Source of the DNA: Pseudomonas sp. St316
GTDB lineage: Bacteria > Pseudomonadota > Gammaproteobacteria > Pseudomonadales > Pseudomonadaceae
DNA length: 64,000 nt
Reading direction: 5' to 3'
NCBI RefSeq assembly: GCF_018325905.1
Contig: NZ_AP021901.1
Coordinates: 248,001 to 312,000, forward strand
Numbering within the stretch: the stretch's first letter is position 1; each line of letters opens with the position of its first letter. A program made the translations under genes and the position numbers. A model generated the notes under the pieces. It ran no database searches. It saw nothing but the letters and a program-made list of their open reading frames with translations, and was not told the origin of the DNA. Shown here one piece after another: positions 16,676-24,692 of the stretch.

Positions 16676-17050
16676 CGAGTACATATCCATTGTTGCGGTA
16701 ACGGCGGCTTATGGTTCCGCCCTGACGGCGGGTCACTTTCGAAAAGCGCGAAAGTAACCAAAGCGCTCATGCCCCACCACTCGGCACCTCGCCTAGGCTC
16801 GGTGTGCCCTCACTCCGGCATTGCTCCGTGGGCCCGCCGCGAAGGGCCATCCATGGCCCAGCGCGGCTATCCCGGCATCCATGCCGGGATGCCCACTGCG
16901 CAATACCTGCGTTCGGCCAGCGTGGTTAACGGGGCGCCGAGATCAACGTCCTCCGCGAGGCGGCCTTAGAGCCGACCTGGTTCTTTCGGTCGTACACCTG
17001 TCAGATCTGTGGGAGCAAAGCTTGCTCGCGAGGCGGCCTTACAGCCGGCC
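16676..17050. repeat. Long dispersed repeat, copy 1 (about 370 bp)
   Basis: Starts CCGAGTACATATCCATT and ends in a REP arm near 17030. A second copy lies at 43594-43984. It contains adjacent palindromes GGGCCATCCATGGCCC and ATCCCGGCATCCATGCCGGG, and a stem ACTTTCG (16735-16741) / CGAAAGT (16749-16755). The other copy keeps this stem with different bases. The two copies have no common open frame, so it is more likely a structured DNA/RNA element than a gene. Confidence 0.75.
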
Positions 17051-17065
17051 TGTACCCCGATCCAA

Positions 17066-17492
17066 TTGTGGGAGCGAGCCTGCTCGCGATGGCGTCGGCT
17101 CAGTTGGCATTGATAGGGACTGATACACCGCTTCGCGAGCAGGCTCGCTCCCACAATGGATTGGCGTTGAACTGCAGATTCGGTTCGACACAGAACCCTG
17201 TGGGAGCGAGCTTGCTCGCGATGGCGTCGGTTCAGTTGGCACGGATAGGGACTGATGCATCGCTATCGCGAGCAGGCTCGCTCCCACAATGGATTGGCGT
17301 TGAACTGCAGATTCGGTTCGACACAGAACCCTGTGGGAGCGAGCTTGCTCGCGATGGCGTCGGTTCAGTTGGCACGGATAGGGACTGATGCATCGCTATC
17401 GCGAGCAGGCTCGCTCCCACAATGGATTGGCGTTGAACTGGAGATTCGGTTCGACACAGAACCCTGTGGGAGCGAGCTTGCTCGCGATGGCG
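17066..17492. repeat. Tandem REPIN array, 133-bp period
   Basis: GTGGGAGCGAG units start at 17066, 17199, 17332 and 17465, each exactly 133 bases apart. Each full unit holds a pair of inverted REP arms plus a non-palindromic filler beginning TGGATTGGCGTTGAACTG. Units two and three are nearly identical, showing recent duplication. Confidence 0.9.
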
Positions 17493-17520
17493 CCGGTTCA
17501 GCCTGCATCAATGCAAAGCT

Positions 17521-17904
17521 CTACATCTTGGCGCCGGGCGCCACCGCCTCCTTGGTTTCCAAATGATCCAACGCCCGCTCGACCAACAACTGCACCCCAT
17601 CGGCCATGCGACTGATCGCCAGGGCGACGCAGCGGCGTGAGTCGTCGACGTCGTCAGCCAGGTCGGCGGCGATGGTGCTGATGGACAGCAGGTCTTCGGA
17701 GGCGTTGGCCAGCAGGGTTTCGGTGTCGATGTGGGGGGAGACGATGAAGAGTTGGTTTTTGTCGGGTTCGGGCGGTGAGGCGGGCTTGGGGTTGAGGTAG
17801 TAGTCGAGGGCGCGGGTGGCGGCGTCTTCGAGCTTTTTTTCTTCGAGGATTTCGACGCGGGATTTGTGATTGTTTTGCGGTGAATCAGTTGAAGATTTAG
17901 GCAT
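17521..17904 (-). CDS. DUF6124-like small protein
   Basis: A 127-residue protein. The start at 17904 is favoured by GGAG 7 bases upstream and by the family layout. Family features seen are a polar N terminus, the segment DAATRALDYYLNPK (about residues 33-46), LFIVSPHIDTETLLANASEDL, and a helical C-terminal part RMADGVQLLVERALDHLE. Such proteins are common and often multi-copy in Pseudomonas; function unknown. There is no signal peptide. It is preceded by a strongly structured leader (see the entry at 17905-18120), which suggests control at the RNA level. A longer upstream frame to 18093 runs through that leader and is not coding. Confidence 0.7.
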   Translation of the reverse strand: MPKSSTDSPQNNHKSRVEILEEKKLEDAATRALDYYLNPKPASPPEPDKNQLFIVSPHIDTETLLANASEDLLSISTIAADLADDVDDSRRCVALAISRMADGVQLLVERALDHLETKEAVAPGAKM

Positions 17905-18120
17905 TGTTGAACTCCATGGTTTAGGAGCCAACACCGTTTCGCTTGCACATTCGAAAGAGGTGGCAGCTATACATAGGTGTGCAAGACCGGTGGAGTATCC
18001 GGCAGACCCGAAGGTCTCCCATGCACAGCTGCCATAACGATTCGCGAGCATAGAAAAATGCCCGATCAATAGCCATGACAATTGTGTCTCCACCGGACTT
18101 GCACGTCCGCGTCACCGTTT
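17905..18120 (-). ncRNA. Structured leader upstream of the DUF6124-like gene
   Basis: On the minus strand an 8-bp helix TGGCAGCT / AGCTGCCA (plus coordinates 18027-18034 and 17961-17968) continues, after a one-sided 10-base loop, into GTGCA/TGCAC (18022-18026 and 17979-17983). Two hairpins lie inside: AGACC-TTCG-GGTCT (18004-18017, a cUUCGg tetraloop) and CCGG-8 nt-CCGG (17987-18002). A further hairpin CGGAC/GTCCG sits at 18094-18109. I recall similar leaders in front of related Pseudomonas genes but know of no named Rfam family. Confidence 0.55.
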
Positions 18121-18283
18121 TTTTCGATGACGAACCAAAAGGTTAGCGACGCATAACCGTGGTGCCTAGTTCATGAACACCCCGGCGTCTTGAAGGAAAT
18201 CTCCGAGGGTTTGGCAGGGAAAAGCCCCCAATCCTCCCTGCCGTAGGACGTCAGCCACTTTATGTGATTTTGGTTATATAAAA

Positions 18284-18308
18284 ATTCTTAAATAGTCTTT
18301 TTAAGAAT
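18284..18308 (+). promoter_or_regulatory. AT-rich inverted repeat before oscA, candidate CysB site
   Basis: ATTCTTAAA (18284-18292) and TTTAAGAAT (18300-18308) form a perfect 9-bp inverted repeat with a 7-base spacer in an AT-rich stretch about 80 bases before oscA. CysB binds AT-rich sites at sulfur-starvation genes. Identity as a CysB site is inference from position and composition. Confidence 0.4.
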
Positions 18309-18387
18309 ATTCGCACTTATCTAGTATTGCTCCCACGCCGCAAGCAGTGCCGCCCACTGCCAGGCATTCATTCAAAGGAGCAGCAGC

Positions 18388-18570
18388 ATGAGCGCATCTC
18401 TACGTAGCGTTGACGGACAGGACGAAGCCACCATCTTGCGTGAGATCCAGAGCGCGTTGCGCGATCTGCGCTTTGGGGCAGTGGAAATCACCGTGCACAA
18501 CGCGCAAGTGGTTCAGATCGAACGCAAGGAAAAATTCCGCTTGCAGCAGCCGAGCCATAAGCCGTCTTGA
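18388..18570 (+). CDS. oscA: Sulfur-starvation response protein OscA (YezD/DUF2292 family)
   Basis: A 60-residue protein with strong AAAGGAG 7 bases or more before the ATG. It carries the compact DUF2292 core, ILREIQSALRDLRFGAVEITVHNAQVVQIERKEKFR, which covers nearly the whole protein. In Pseudomonas, OscA is encoded just upstream of the sulfate uptake genes and is needed for organosulfur use under sulfur limitation and chromate exposure. The same order oscA-sbp-cysTWA is seen here. Biochemical function is unknown. Confidence 0.85.
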   Translation: MSASLRSVDGQDEATILREIQSALRDLRFGAVEITVHNAQVVQIERKEKFRLQQPSHKPS

Positions 18571-18581
18571 AAAAGCCAAAA

Positions 18582-18644
18582 GATCGCAGCCTTCGGCAGC
18601 TCCTACAGGGGGGCTTGGCGTAGGAGCTGCCGAAGGCTGCGATC
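18582..18644. repeat. Perfect 25-bp inverted repeat between oscA and sbp
   Basis: The arms 18582-18606 and 18620-18644 (starting GATCGCAGCCTTCGG) are exact reverse complements around a 13-base loop. It is a different palindrome family from the surrounding REPs. It lies 12 bases after the oscA stop, inside the presumed operon. Confidence 0.85.
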
Positions 18645-18702
18645 GTTTCACGGCCACAACGATTTCTAAGCCATAAAAACCAGAATTCCAGGAGCTTTCA
18701 CC

Positions 18703-19716
18703 ATGTCGTCCATTCGTCGTTATGCCCTGGCCGCCTTGGCCAGTGCTGTTTTTGCCGGTTCCGCCGTCGCCAAGGATTACGAGTTGCTCAATGTGTCCTA
18801 CGACCCGACCCGTGAGCTTTATCAGGATTACAACGCCGAATTCGCCAGCTTCTGGAAGAAGGCGCACCCGGACGACAACGTGAAGATCCAGCAGTCCCAT
18901 GGTGGTTCGGGCAAGCAAGGCCGGGCGGTGATCGATGGTCTGCGGGCCGACGTGGTGACCCTGGCCCTGGCTGGCGACATCGATGAAATCGCCAAGCTGG
19001 GCAAGTCCCTGCCAGCGGACTGGCAAACACGCCTGCCGGAGGCCAGCACGCCTTATACCTCGACCATCGTGTTCCTGGTGCGCAAGGGCAACCCCAAGGG
19101 CATCAAGGATTGGGGCGACCTGATCAAGAATGACGTATCGGTCATCACCCCGAACCCGAAGACTTCCGGAGGTGCGCGCTGGAACTTCCTCGCCGCCTGG
19201 GCCTATGGCCTGAAGGCCAACGGGGGGGACGAAGCCAAGGCCAAGGAATACGTGCAAGCGCTGTTCAAGCATGTGCCGATCCTCGACACCGGCGCCCGTG
19301 GCTCGACCATTACCTTCGTCAACAACGGGCAGGGCGACGTGTTGCTGGCCTGGGAAAACGAAGCCTTCCTGGCGCTGAAGGAAGACGGCGGCGCCGACAA
19401 GTTCGACATCGTCGTGCCGTCGCTGTCGATCCTCGCCGAACCGCCCGTGGCGGTGGTGGACAAGAACGCCGAGAAAAAGGGCAACCTGGAGATCGCTGAG
19501 GCCTACCTCAAGCACCTGTACAGCCCGGCCGGCCAGGAAATCGCTGCGAAAAACTACTATCGCCCGCGTGACAAGGACGTGGCCGCCAAGTACGCCCGGC
19601 AATTTCCAAAGGTGGAGCTGGTGAGCATCGACAAGGACTTCGGCGGCTGGAAAACTGCCCAGCCGAAATTCTTCAACGATGGCGGCGTGTTCGACCAGAT
19701 CTATCAGGCGCAGTAA
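18703..19716 (+). CDS. sbp: Sulfate/thiosulfate ABC transporter, periplasmic binding protein
   Basis: A 337-residue periplasmic protein with a Sec signal ([23 protein letters not shown], cleavage after AVA about residue 23). Family features: [20 protein letters not shown] at the mature N terminus, [17 protein letters not shown], and [16 protein letters not shown], which line the sulfate pocket. It delivers sulfate to the CysTW permease encoded just downstream. Sbp and CysP are close paralogs, and I choose Sbp because of the oscA neighbour. Confidence 0.92.
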   Translation: MSSIRRYALAALASAVFAGSAVAKDYELLNVSYDPTRELYQDYNAEFASFWKKAHPDDNVKIQQSHGGSGKQGRAVIDGLRADVVTLALAGDIDEIAKLGKSLPADWQTRLPEASTPYTSTIVFLVRKGNPKGIKDWGDLIKNDVSVITPNPKTSGGARWNFLAAWAYGLKANGGDEAKAKEYVQALFKHVPILDTGARGSTITFVNNGQGDVLLAWENEAFLALKEDGGADKFDIVVPSLSILAEPPVAVVDKNAEKKGNLEIAEAYLKHLYSPAGQEIAAKNYYRPRDKDVAAKYARQFPKVELVSIDKDFGGWKTAQPKFFNDGGVFDQIYQAQ

Positions 19717-19752
19717 GCTGGGGTTTCCTAGCAGTCGGTCAGCCACACAACC

Positions 19753-19843
19753 TGTGGGAGCGAGCTTGCTCGCGATAGGGCCATGCCAGTCGACAACTAT
19801 GTTGGCTGATCCGCCGCCATCGCGAGCAAGCTCGCTCCCACAG
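19753..19843. repeat. REPIN between sbp and cysT
   Basis: Two inverted arms of the GTGGGAGCGAGCTTGCTCGC type, the second ending 16 bases before the cysT ATG. It lies inside the transport operon and may set the relative amount of binding protein and permease mRNA by protecting the sbp 3' end. Confidence 0.85.
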
Positions 19844-19859
19844 TCAACCAAGGACTTCT

Positions 19860-20678
19860 ATGTCGCGTCGCATATCCCCCGTCATACCCGGCTTCGGGCT
19901 GACGCTGGGCTACACCCTGGTGTACCTCAGTCTGATTGTGCTCATACCCCTGGCGGCGATGTTCGTGCATGCCGCCCAACTCACCTGGGAACAGTTCTGG
20001 GCGATCATTTCGGCGCCGCGGGTGCTGGCGGCCTTGAAACTCAGTTTCGGCACCGCACTGTACGCCGCCATCATCAACGGCGTGATCGGCACGCTGCTGG
20101 CCTGGGTGCTGGTGCGCTACACCTTCCCCGGTCGCAAGATCATCGATGCGATGATCGACCTGCCGTTCGCCTTGCCCACCGCCGTGGCCGGTATTGCCCT
20201 GACGGCGTTGTATGCGCCGACCGGACTGGTCGGCCAGTTCGCCACTGACCTGGGCTTCAAGATCGCTTATACGCCACTGGGCATCACCCTGGCGCTGACC
20301 TTCGTGACGCTGCCGTTCGTGGTGCGCACGGTGCAGCCGGTGCTGGCCGATATTCCCCGTGAAGTCGAAGAAGCCGCCGCTTGCCTGGGCGCCAAGCCGT
20401 GGCAGGTGTTCCGCCACATCCTCGTGCCGGCGTTGTTGCCGGCCTGGTTGACCGGCTTCGCCCTGGCCTTTGCCCGTGGCGTGGGCGAGTACGGTTCGGT
20501 GATTTTCATCGCCGGCAACATGCCGATGAAAACCGAGATCCTGCCGCTGCTGATCATGGTCAAGCTCGACCAATACGACTACACCGGCGCCACTTCCATC
20601 GGCGTGCTGATGCTGGTGGTTTCCTTCGTCCTGTTGCTGCTGATCAACCTGTTGCAGCGGCGCATCGAAACCCCATAA
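19860..20678 (+). CDS. cysT: Sulfate/thiosulfate ABC transporter permease CysT
   Basis: A 272-residue inner-membrane permease with the typical MSRRISPVIPGFGLTLGYTL start and a binding-protein-dependent transport signature EEAAACLGAKPWQVFRHILVPALLPA (the EAA loop that docks on CysA). About six membrane segments. An AAGGA precedes the ATG. The next gene starts 12 bases after the stop, in the order cysT-cysW-cysA. Confidence 0.93.
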   Translation: MSRRISPVIPGFGLTLGYTLVYLSLIVLIPLAAMFVHAAQLTWEQFWAIISAPRVLAALKLSFGTALYAAIINGVIGTLLAWVLVRYTFPGRKIIDAMIDLPFALPTAVAGIALTALYAPTGLVGQFATDLGFKIAYTPLGITLALTFVTLPFVVRTVQPVLADIPREVEEAAACLGAKPWQVFRHILVPALLPAWLTGFALAFARGVGEYGSVIFIAGNMPMKTEILPLLIMVKLDQYDYTGATSIGVLMLVVSFVLLLLINLLQRRIETP

Positions 20679-20690
20679 GGAGGCGCGAAC

Positions 20691-21560
20691 ATGTCCCAAT
20701 CGTCTATTACCGCAGCCTCCACCAACGCCGCTCGCCGCGGCAGTGCGACGTCGCGGCGCGTGCTGATCGGTCTTGGCTGGCTGATCTTTGCGCTATTTTT
20801 GCTGTTGCCGCTGTTCATCGTGGTGTCCCAGGGCCTGAAGCTCGGGCTGGGGGCTTTTTTCACGGCGATCTTTGAGCCCGACGCGCTGTCAGCGTTGAAA
20901 CTCACGGTGATTGCCGTGCTGATCTCGGTGCCGCTGAACCTGGTGTTCGGCGTCAGTGCCGCGTGGTGCGTGAGCAAGTATTCATTCCGTGGCAAGAGCA
21001 TGCTGGTGACGCTGATCGACCTGCCGTTCTCGGTGTCGCCAGTGATCGCCGGCCTGGTCTATGTGCTGATGTTCGGCGCCCAGGGCTTGTTCGGGCCGTG
21101 GCTGTCGGATCACGACATCCAGATCGTCTTCGCGCTGCCCGGCATCGTACTGGCGACGATTTTCGTCACCGTGCCATTCGTGGCCCGTGAGCTGATCCCG
21201 CTGATGCAGGAGCAGGGCACCCAGGAAGAAGAGGCCGCGCGCCTGCTGGGCGCCAACGGCTGGCAGATGTTCTGGCATATCACCGTACCGAACATCAAGT
21301 GGGGGCTGATCTATGGCGTGGTGCTGTGTACCGCCCGGGCGATGGGCGAGTTCGGCGCGGTGTCGGTGGTGTCGGGGCACATTCGCGGGGTGACCAACAC
21401 CCTGCCGCTGCACGTCGAGATCCTCTACAACGAATACAACCACGTGGCCGCGTTCGCCGTGGCGAGCCTGTTGCTGATCCTGGCGCTCTTGATCCTGCTG
21501 CTCAAGCAGTGGAGCGAAAACCGAATCAACCGCCTGCGCGCCAGCGCCGCGGAGGAATAA
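20691..21560 (+). CDS. cysW: Sulfate/thiosulfate ABC transporter permease CysW
   Basis: A 289-residue permease with about six helices. The EAA loop reads [28 protein letters not shown], and the [23 protein letters not shown] segment is characteristic of CysW. A perfect AAGGAGG lies before the ATG, and cysA begins 3 bases after the stop. It forms the heterodimeric channel with CysT. Confidence 0.93.
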   Translation: MSQSSITAASTNAARRGSATSRRVLIGLGWLIFALFLLLPLFIVVSQGLKLGLGAFFTAIFEPDALSALKLTVIAVLISVPLNLVFGVSAAWCVSKYSFRGKSMLVTLIDLPFSVSPVIAGLVYVLMFGAQGLFGPWLSDHDIQIVFALPGIVLATIFVTVPFVARELIPLMQEQGTQEEEAARLLGANGWQMFWHITVPNIKWGLIYGVVLCTARAMGEFGAVSVVSGHIRGVTNTLPLHVEILYNEYNHVAAFAVASLLLILALLILLLKQWSENRINRLRASAAEE

Positions 21561-21563
21561 GTC

Positions 21564-22553
21564 ATGTCGATCGAAGTCCGTAACGTCAGCAAGAATTTCA
21601 ACGCGTTCAGGGCCCTGGACGAGATCAGCCTGGATATCCAGAGCGGCGAGCTGGTGGCGCTGCTGGGCCCGTCGGGCTGCGGCAAGACCACTCTGCTGCG
21701 GATCATCGCCGGCCTCGAAACCCCGGACCAAGGCAGCATCGTGTTCCACGGCGAGGACGTGTCCGGCCACGACGTGCGTGATCGCAACGTCGGTTTCGTG
21801 TTCCAGCACTACGCCTTGTTCCGCCACATGACGGTGTTCGACAACGTCGCCTTCGGCTTGCGCATGAAGCCCAAGAATCAGCGCCCGAACGAAAGCCAGA
21901 TCGCGACCAAGGTCCATGAGCTGTTGAACATGGTGCAACTGGACTGGCTCGCCGACCGCTACCCGGAGCAGTTGTCCGGCGGCCAGCGCCAGCGTATCGC
22001 CCTGGCCCGTGCCCTGGCGGTGGAGCCCAAGGTGTTGTTGCTGGACGAACCGTTCGGCGCCCTTGACGCCAAGGTCCGCAAGGAACTGCGCCGCTGGCTG
22101 GCGCGGCTGCACGAGGACATCAACCTGACTTCCGTGTTCGTGACTCACGACCAGGAAGAGGCCATGGAAGTCGCCGACCGGATCGTGGTGATGAACAAAG
22201 GCGTGATCGAGCAGATCGGCTCGCCCGGCGACGTCTACGAAAACCCGGCCAGCGATTTCGTCTATCACTTCCTCGGCGACTCGAACCGCCTGCACTTGGG
22301 TGAAGACCGGCATGTGCTGTTCCGCCCTCACGAAGTTTCGCTGTCGCGCTCGGAACTGGAAGACCACCACGCCGCCCAAGTGCGCGACATTCGTCCATTG
22401 GGCGCCACCACTCGGGTGACCCTGAAGGTGGAAGGCCAGAGCGAGCTGATCGAAGCCGAGGTGGTGAAGGACCACGATAGCCTGGTGGGCCTGGCGAAGG
22501 GCGAGACGCTGTTCTTCAAGCCCAAGGTCTGGCAGAAAGTCGCCAACCTTTAA
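21564..22553 (+). CDS. cysA: Sulfate/thiosulfate ABC transporter ATPase CysA
   Basis: A 329-residue ATPase. Walker A is GPSGCGKTT (about residues 34-42), the Q-loop lies in [14 protein letters not shown], the signature is [15 protein letters not shown], Walker B is [12 protein letters not shown], and the H-loop [10 protein letters not shown] follows. A C-terminal TOBE-like region begins about residue 240. It powers the CysTW channel. A pair of REP arms follows the stop. Confidence 0.95.
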   Translation: MSIEVRNVSKNFNAFRALDEISLDIQSGELVALLGPSGCGKTTLLRIIAGLETPDQGSIVFHGEDVSGHDVRDRNVGFVFQHYALFRHMTVFDNVAFGLRMKPKNQRPNESQIATKVHELLNMVQLDWLADRYPEQLSGGQRQRIALARALAVEPKVLLLDEPFGALDAKVRKELRRWLARLHEDINLTSVFVTHDQEEAMEVADRIVVMNKGVIEQIGSPGDVYENPASDFVYHFLGDSNRLHLGEDRHVLFRPHEVSLSRSELEDHHAAQVRDIRPLGATTRVTLKVEGQSELIEAEVVKDHDSLVGLAKGETLFFKPKVWQKVANL

Positions 22554-22563
22554 AAGCAAAAAG

Positions 22564-22643
22564 CATCGCGAGCAAGCTCGCTCCCACAGGGGATTTGTGA
22601 ACGGCGCAGATCCATTGTGGGAGCGAGCTTGCTCGCGATGGCG
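22564..22643. repeat. REP pair after cysA (tail-to-tail orientation)
   Basis: GCGAGCAAGCTCGCTCCCAC first and GTGGGAGCGAGCTTGCTCGC second, the opposite order from the other pairs in the window. It starts about 10 bases after the cysA stop and could end the cys operon mRNA. Confidence 0.8.
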
Positions 22644-22825
22644 CCCTCACTGACACCCCGAACCGAATCTGAATAACCCCACCCAACCTTGCTTCGATTG
22701 GTTCTACGCCAACGCCTTTTCCCCGCCCAAACCCTACCTAGACTCTGACAGGCCAGGAGGCAAGTGAGAGTCCATGACGGACCGGTGTTATCTCTCCTGG
22801 TGCCCTGATGCCAAGGAGAGAAAAC

Positions 22826-24193
22826 ATGAGCGTGGAAGTCAGTCGGTATGGCCCGTTTGGCTGTGCATTGTTAGGCGTCTTGCTGGCTCCGGCCACCAGC
22901 GCCGCCCCCTCGTTGTCCCCCCAGATACCCTTCGATGTCACGGTGACCAACCCCGTTTCACTGGTCAGCCTGCAAGCCAATTTCGATGAGCTGTCGTGGC
23001 AGACCTTCATTGCCCTGAACTGGCCCGCGCTGGATAACGGCGCTCCCAATGCCGGCACCCCCATCGGCAAGCAGGATGGCGCCACGGTTTGGGAAAGCTG
23101 GAAAGAGAGCTACCAGATTTTCCGGGCCAAGGGCCAGGCCCCGCTGCCCTGGAATGCCCCGGCGACCCTGCCTGAAGCGTGCAAGTCGCTCAAGCCCGGC
23201 CGCCTGTTGCAGCAAATGGGCAAGGTGCCCGATGTGCTGGATGAATTTATCCAGCCCTTCGAGAGCGGCCCGCTGGTGGACCAGAACGGCACCTATACGC
23301 GCAACGAAATCGTGGTCAACCAATCGATGTTCAACGGGATCGTCGACAACGGCCTGTACAGCATCGAAGGGCAGCAGACGTTTTTCGCCGCCAATGCGAA
23401 GAACGCCGTCGCCTTCAGCTGTGGTTCCACCGACACCCAGCAGGTCGGTGCGGTGATGGTGAAGGCGTCGTGGAAAGTGCTGGGCCCCAACGACAACCGC
23501 CAGGATTTTCATACCGTCGATGCGCTGGTCTACACCCCGGGGAACAACGACCCGAGCCATGGGCCGATTGTCGCGGAGTCGTGCGTGTCCGAGCCGGTCG
23601 GGTTGGTGGGGCTGCACATGGTCCATAAGACCACCAGCGCGGCGCAATGGGTCTGGTCAACCTTCGAGCATGTGAAAAACGTGCCGGAAAAAACCACGCC
23701 TGTTGCCCAGCGGACCGGACCCTATCTGTTCTACAACGCAGCCAGCAAAAGCGCTATCAACCAGCCGCCGCCACGGCCATGGAACCCGGCCGTCAAGGCG
23801 ACGCCCTCGCAAATCGTGCGCGAAGTGCCGCTGACTGACGCCACCAAGACCCTGAATACCACCTATCAAGCGCTGTTGCGCACGGCCAACCCGCAGAGCG
23901 TCTGGGCCAACTATCAACTGATCAGTACCCAGTGGCCGTCAGACCCGCCCAAGAACTGCCAGGTATCGGCAGCCAACCCGTTGGGCAGTCCCGCGCCATT
24001 GTTCCTGGCCAACGCCACGCTGGAAACCTACATCCAGGGCACCGTGCCCCAGGCGTCCTCCAGTTGCATGGCCTGTCACGGCAACGCGGCCACCCATGTC
24101 ACCGAGTCACCGCGTACCAGCTTCGCGGATTTCACCTATTTGCTCGAACGCGCACAGTCCACTGGCGGACAAGGAGTCAACCATGAGCAGTGA
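22826..24193 (+). CDS. Secreted mono-heme c-type protein of a dehydrogenase cluster
   Basis: A 455-residue protein with start at 22826, 7 bases after AAGGAG. It has a Sec signal ending near ATSA (about residue 26) and a single heme-binding CMACH near residue 418; no second CxxCH is seen. The bulk (residues 30-400) is rich in aromatic residues (WQTFIALNWPAL, WESWKESYQIF) and I do not recognise its fold. The next two genes overlap it or follow at once and encode a small-subunit-like protein and a GMC flavoprotein, so it may accept electrons from the flavoprotein. Cytochrome subunits of such enzymes usually carry three hemes, so this is unusual. Confidence 0.65.
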   Translation: MSVEVSRYGPFGCALLGVLLAPATSAAPSLSPQIPFDVTVTNPVSLVSLQANFDELSWQTFIALNWPALDNGAPNAGTPIGKQDGATVWESWKESYQIFRAKGQAPLPWNAPATLPEACKSLKPGRLLQQMGKVPDVLDEFIQPFESGPLVDQNGTYTRNEIVVNQSMFNGIVDNGLYSIEGQQTFFAANAKNAVAFSCGSTDTQQVGAVMVKASWKVLGPNDNRQDFHTVDALVYTPGNNDPSHGPIVAESCVSEPVGLVGLHMVHKTTSAAQWVWSTFEHVKNVPEKTTPVAQRTGPYLFYNAASKSAINQPPPRPWNPAVKATPSQIVREVPLTDATKTLNTTYQALLRTANPQSVWANYQLISTQWPSDPPKNCQVSAANPLGSPAPLFLANATLETYIQGTVPQASSSCMACHGNAATHVTESPRTSFADFTYLLERAQSTGGQGVNHEQ

Positions 24194-24692
24194 TCTGGAC
24201 AATTTCGTAGGCCTGTCATCGGCCCTGACCGGCATTCCCACCGATCGGCTGGCACCGGCGATCGACCAGGTGGGTTTGCCACCGATCTTTCTCGCGTTCA
24301 TCACCCCGCGCATCACCCCGGCTGTGCTCAATACATTGCTGACCCAGTACGCCACGCTGGTGGCCGACCATATGTCCCCCGACCAGATCGCCAAGGCGGT
24401 GCTGATGGACGGATCGCGCCCAGCCGTCACGCAAGCGGCCCAAGCCGCGCGTTCGATCATGAAGCTCTGGTTGCTGGGGGTCTGGTATCAGCCCTATGCC
24501 ACCGGCAGCTACAAATCGACCGACTCGACGGTGGTGTCCGACCAGGCCTACATCCAGAGCTGGGCCTGGAAAATCGCCCAGGCCCATCCCATGGGCTACA
24601 GCGAGATGTTTTTCGGCTATTGGAACACGACGCCGCCCAGCCTTGAGGACTACACCGGCGTGCCTGCCAACGCACAAGGAGCCTCGTCATGA
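24183..24692 (+). CDS. Small-subunit-like protein (FAD-SLDH family) of the dehydrogenase cluster
   Basis: A 169-residue protein whose ATG lies inside the last codons of the upstream gene (11-base overlap). The start FVGLSSALTGIPTDRL and the middle IMKLWLLGVWYQPYA, then YIQSWAWKIAQAHPMGYSEMFFGYW, resemble the small subunits of membrane-bound FAD sugar dehydrogenases (fructose, sorbitol, gluconate types). Those usually have a Tat signal that carries the flavoprotein out; none is seen here. The stop overlaps the ATG of the GMC gene (ATGA). Family placement is by eye. Confidence 0.55.
   Translation: MSSDLDNFVGLSSALTGIPTDRLAPAIDQVGLPPIFLAFITPRITPAVLNTLLTQYATLVADHMSPDQIAKAVLMDGSRPAVTQAAQAARSIMKLWLLGVWYQPYATGSYKSTDSTVVSDQAYIQSWAWKIAQAHPMGYSEMFFGYWNTTPPSLEDYTGVPANAQGASS

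Noticed and set aside
16769..16969. Short ORF starting MPHHSAPRLG in the long repeat
   Set aside because: The second copy at 43693 opens with a similar start but then changes frame. With no conserved frame and many palindromes, it is not considered a gene.
17066..17492. CRISPR array in the tandem region
   Set aside because: The repeated units are 133 bp with palindromic REP arms and the fillers are the same in each unit, unlike unique CRISPR spacers.
17068..17566. ORFs with VGASLLAMA / SRASSLPQ in the REP regions (also near 33000 and 44000)
   Set aside because: They are translations of REP palindromes and occur in all arrays; there are no ribosome sites.
17905..18093. Upstream extension of the DUF6124-like gene to 18093
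   Set aside because: It runs through the structured leader, has no ribosome site, and the family start is at 17904.
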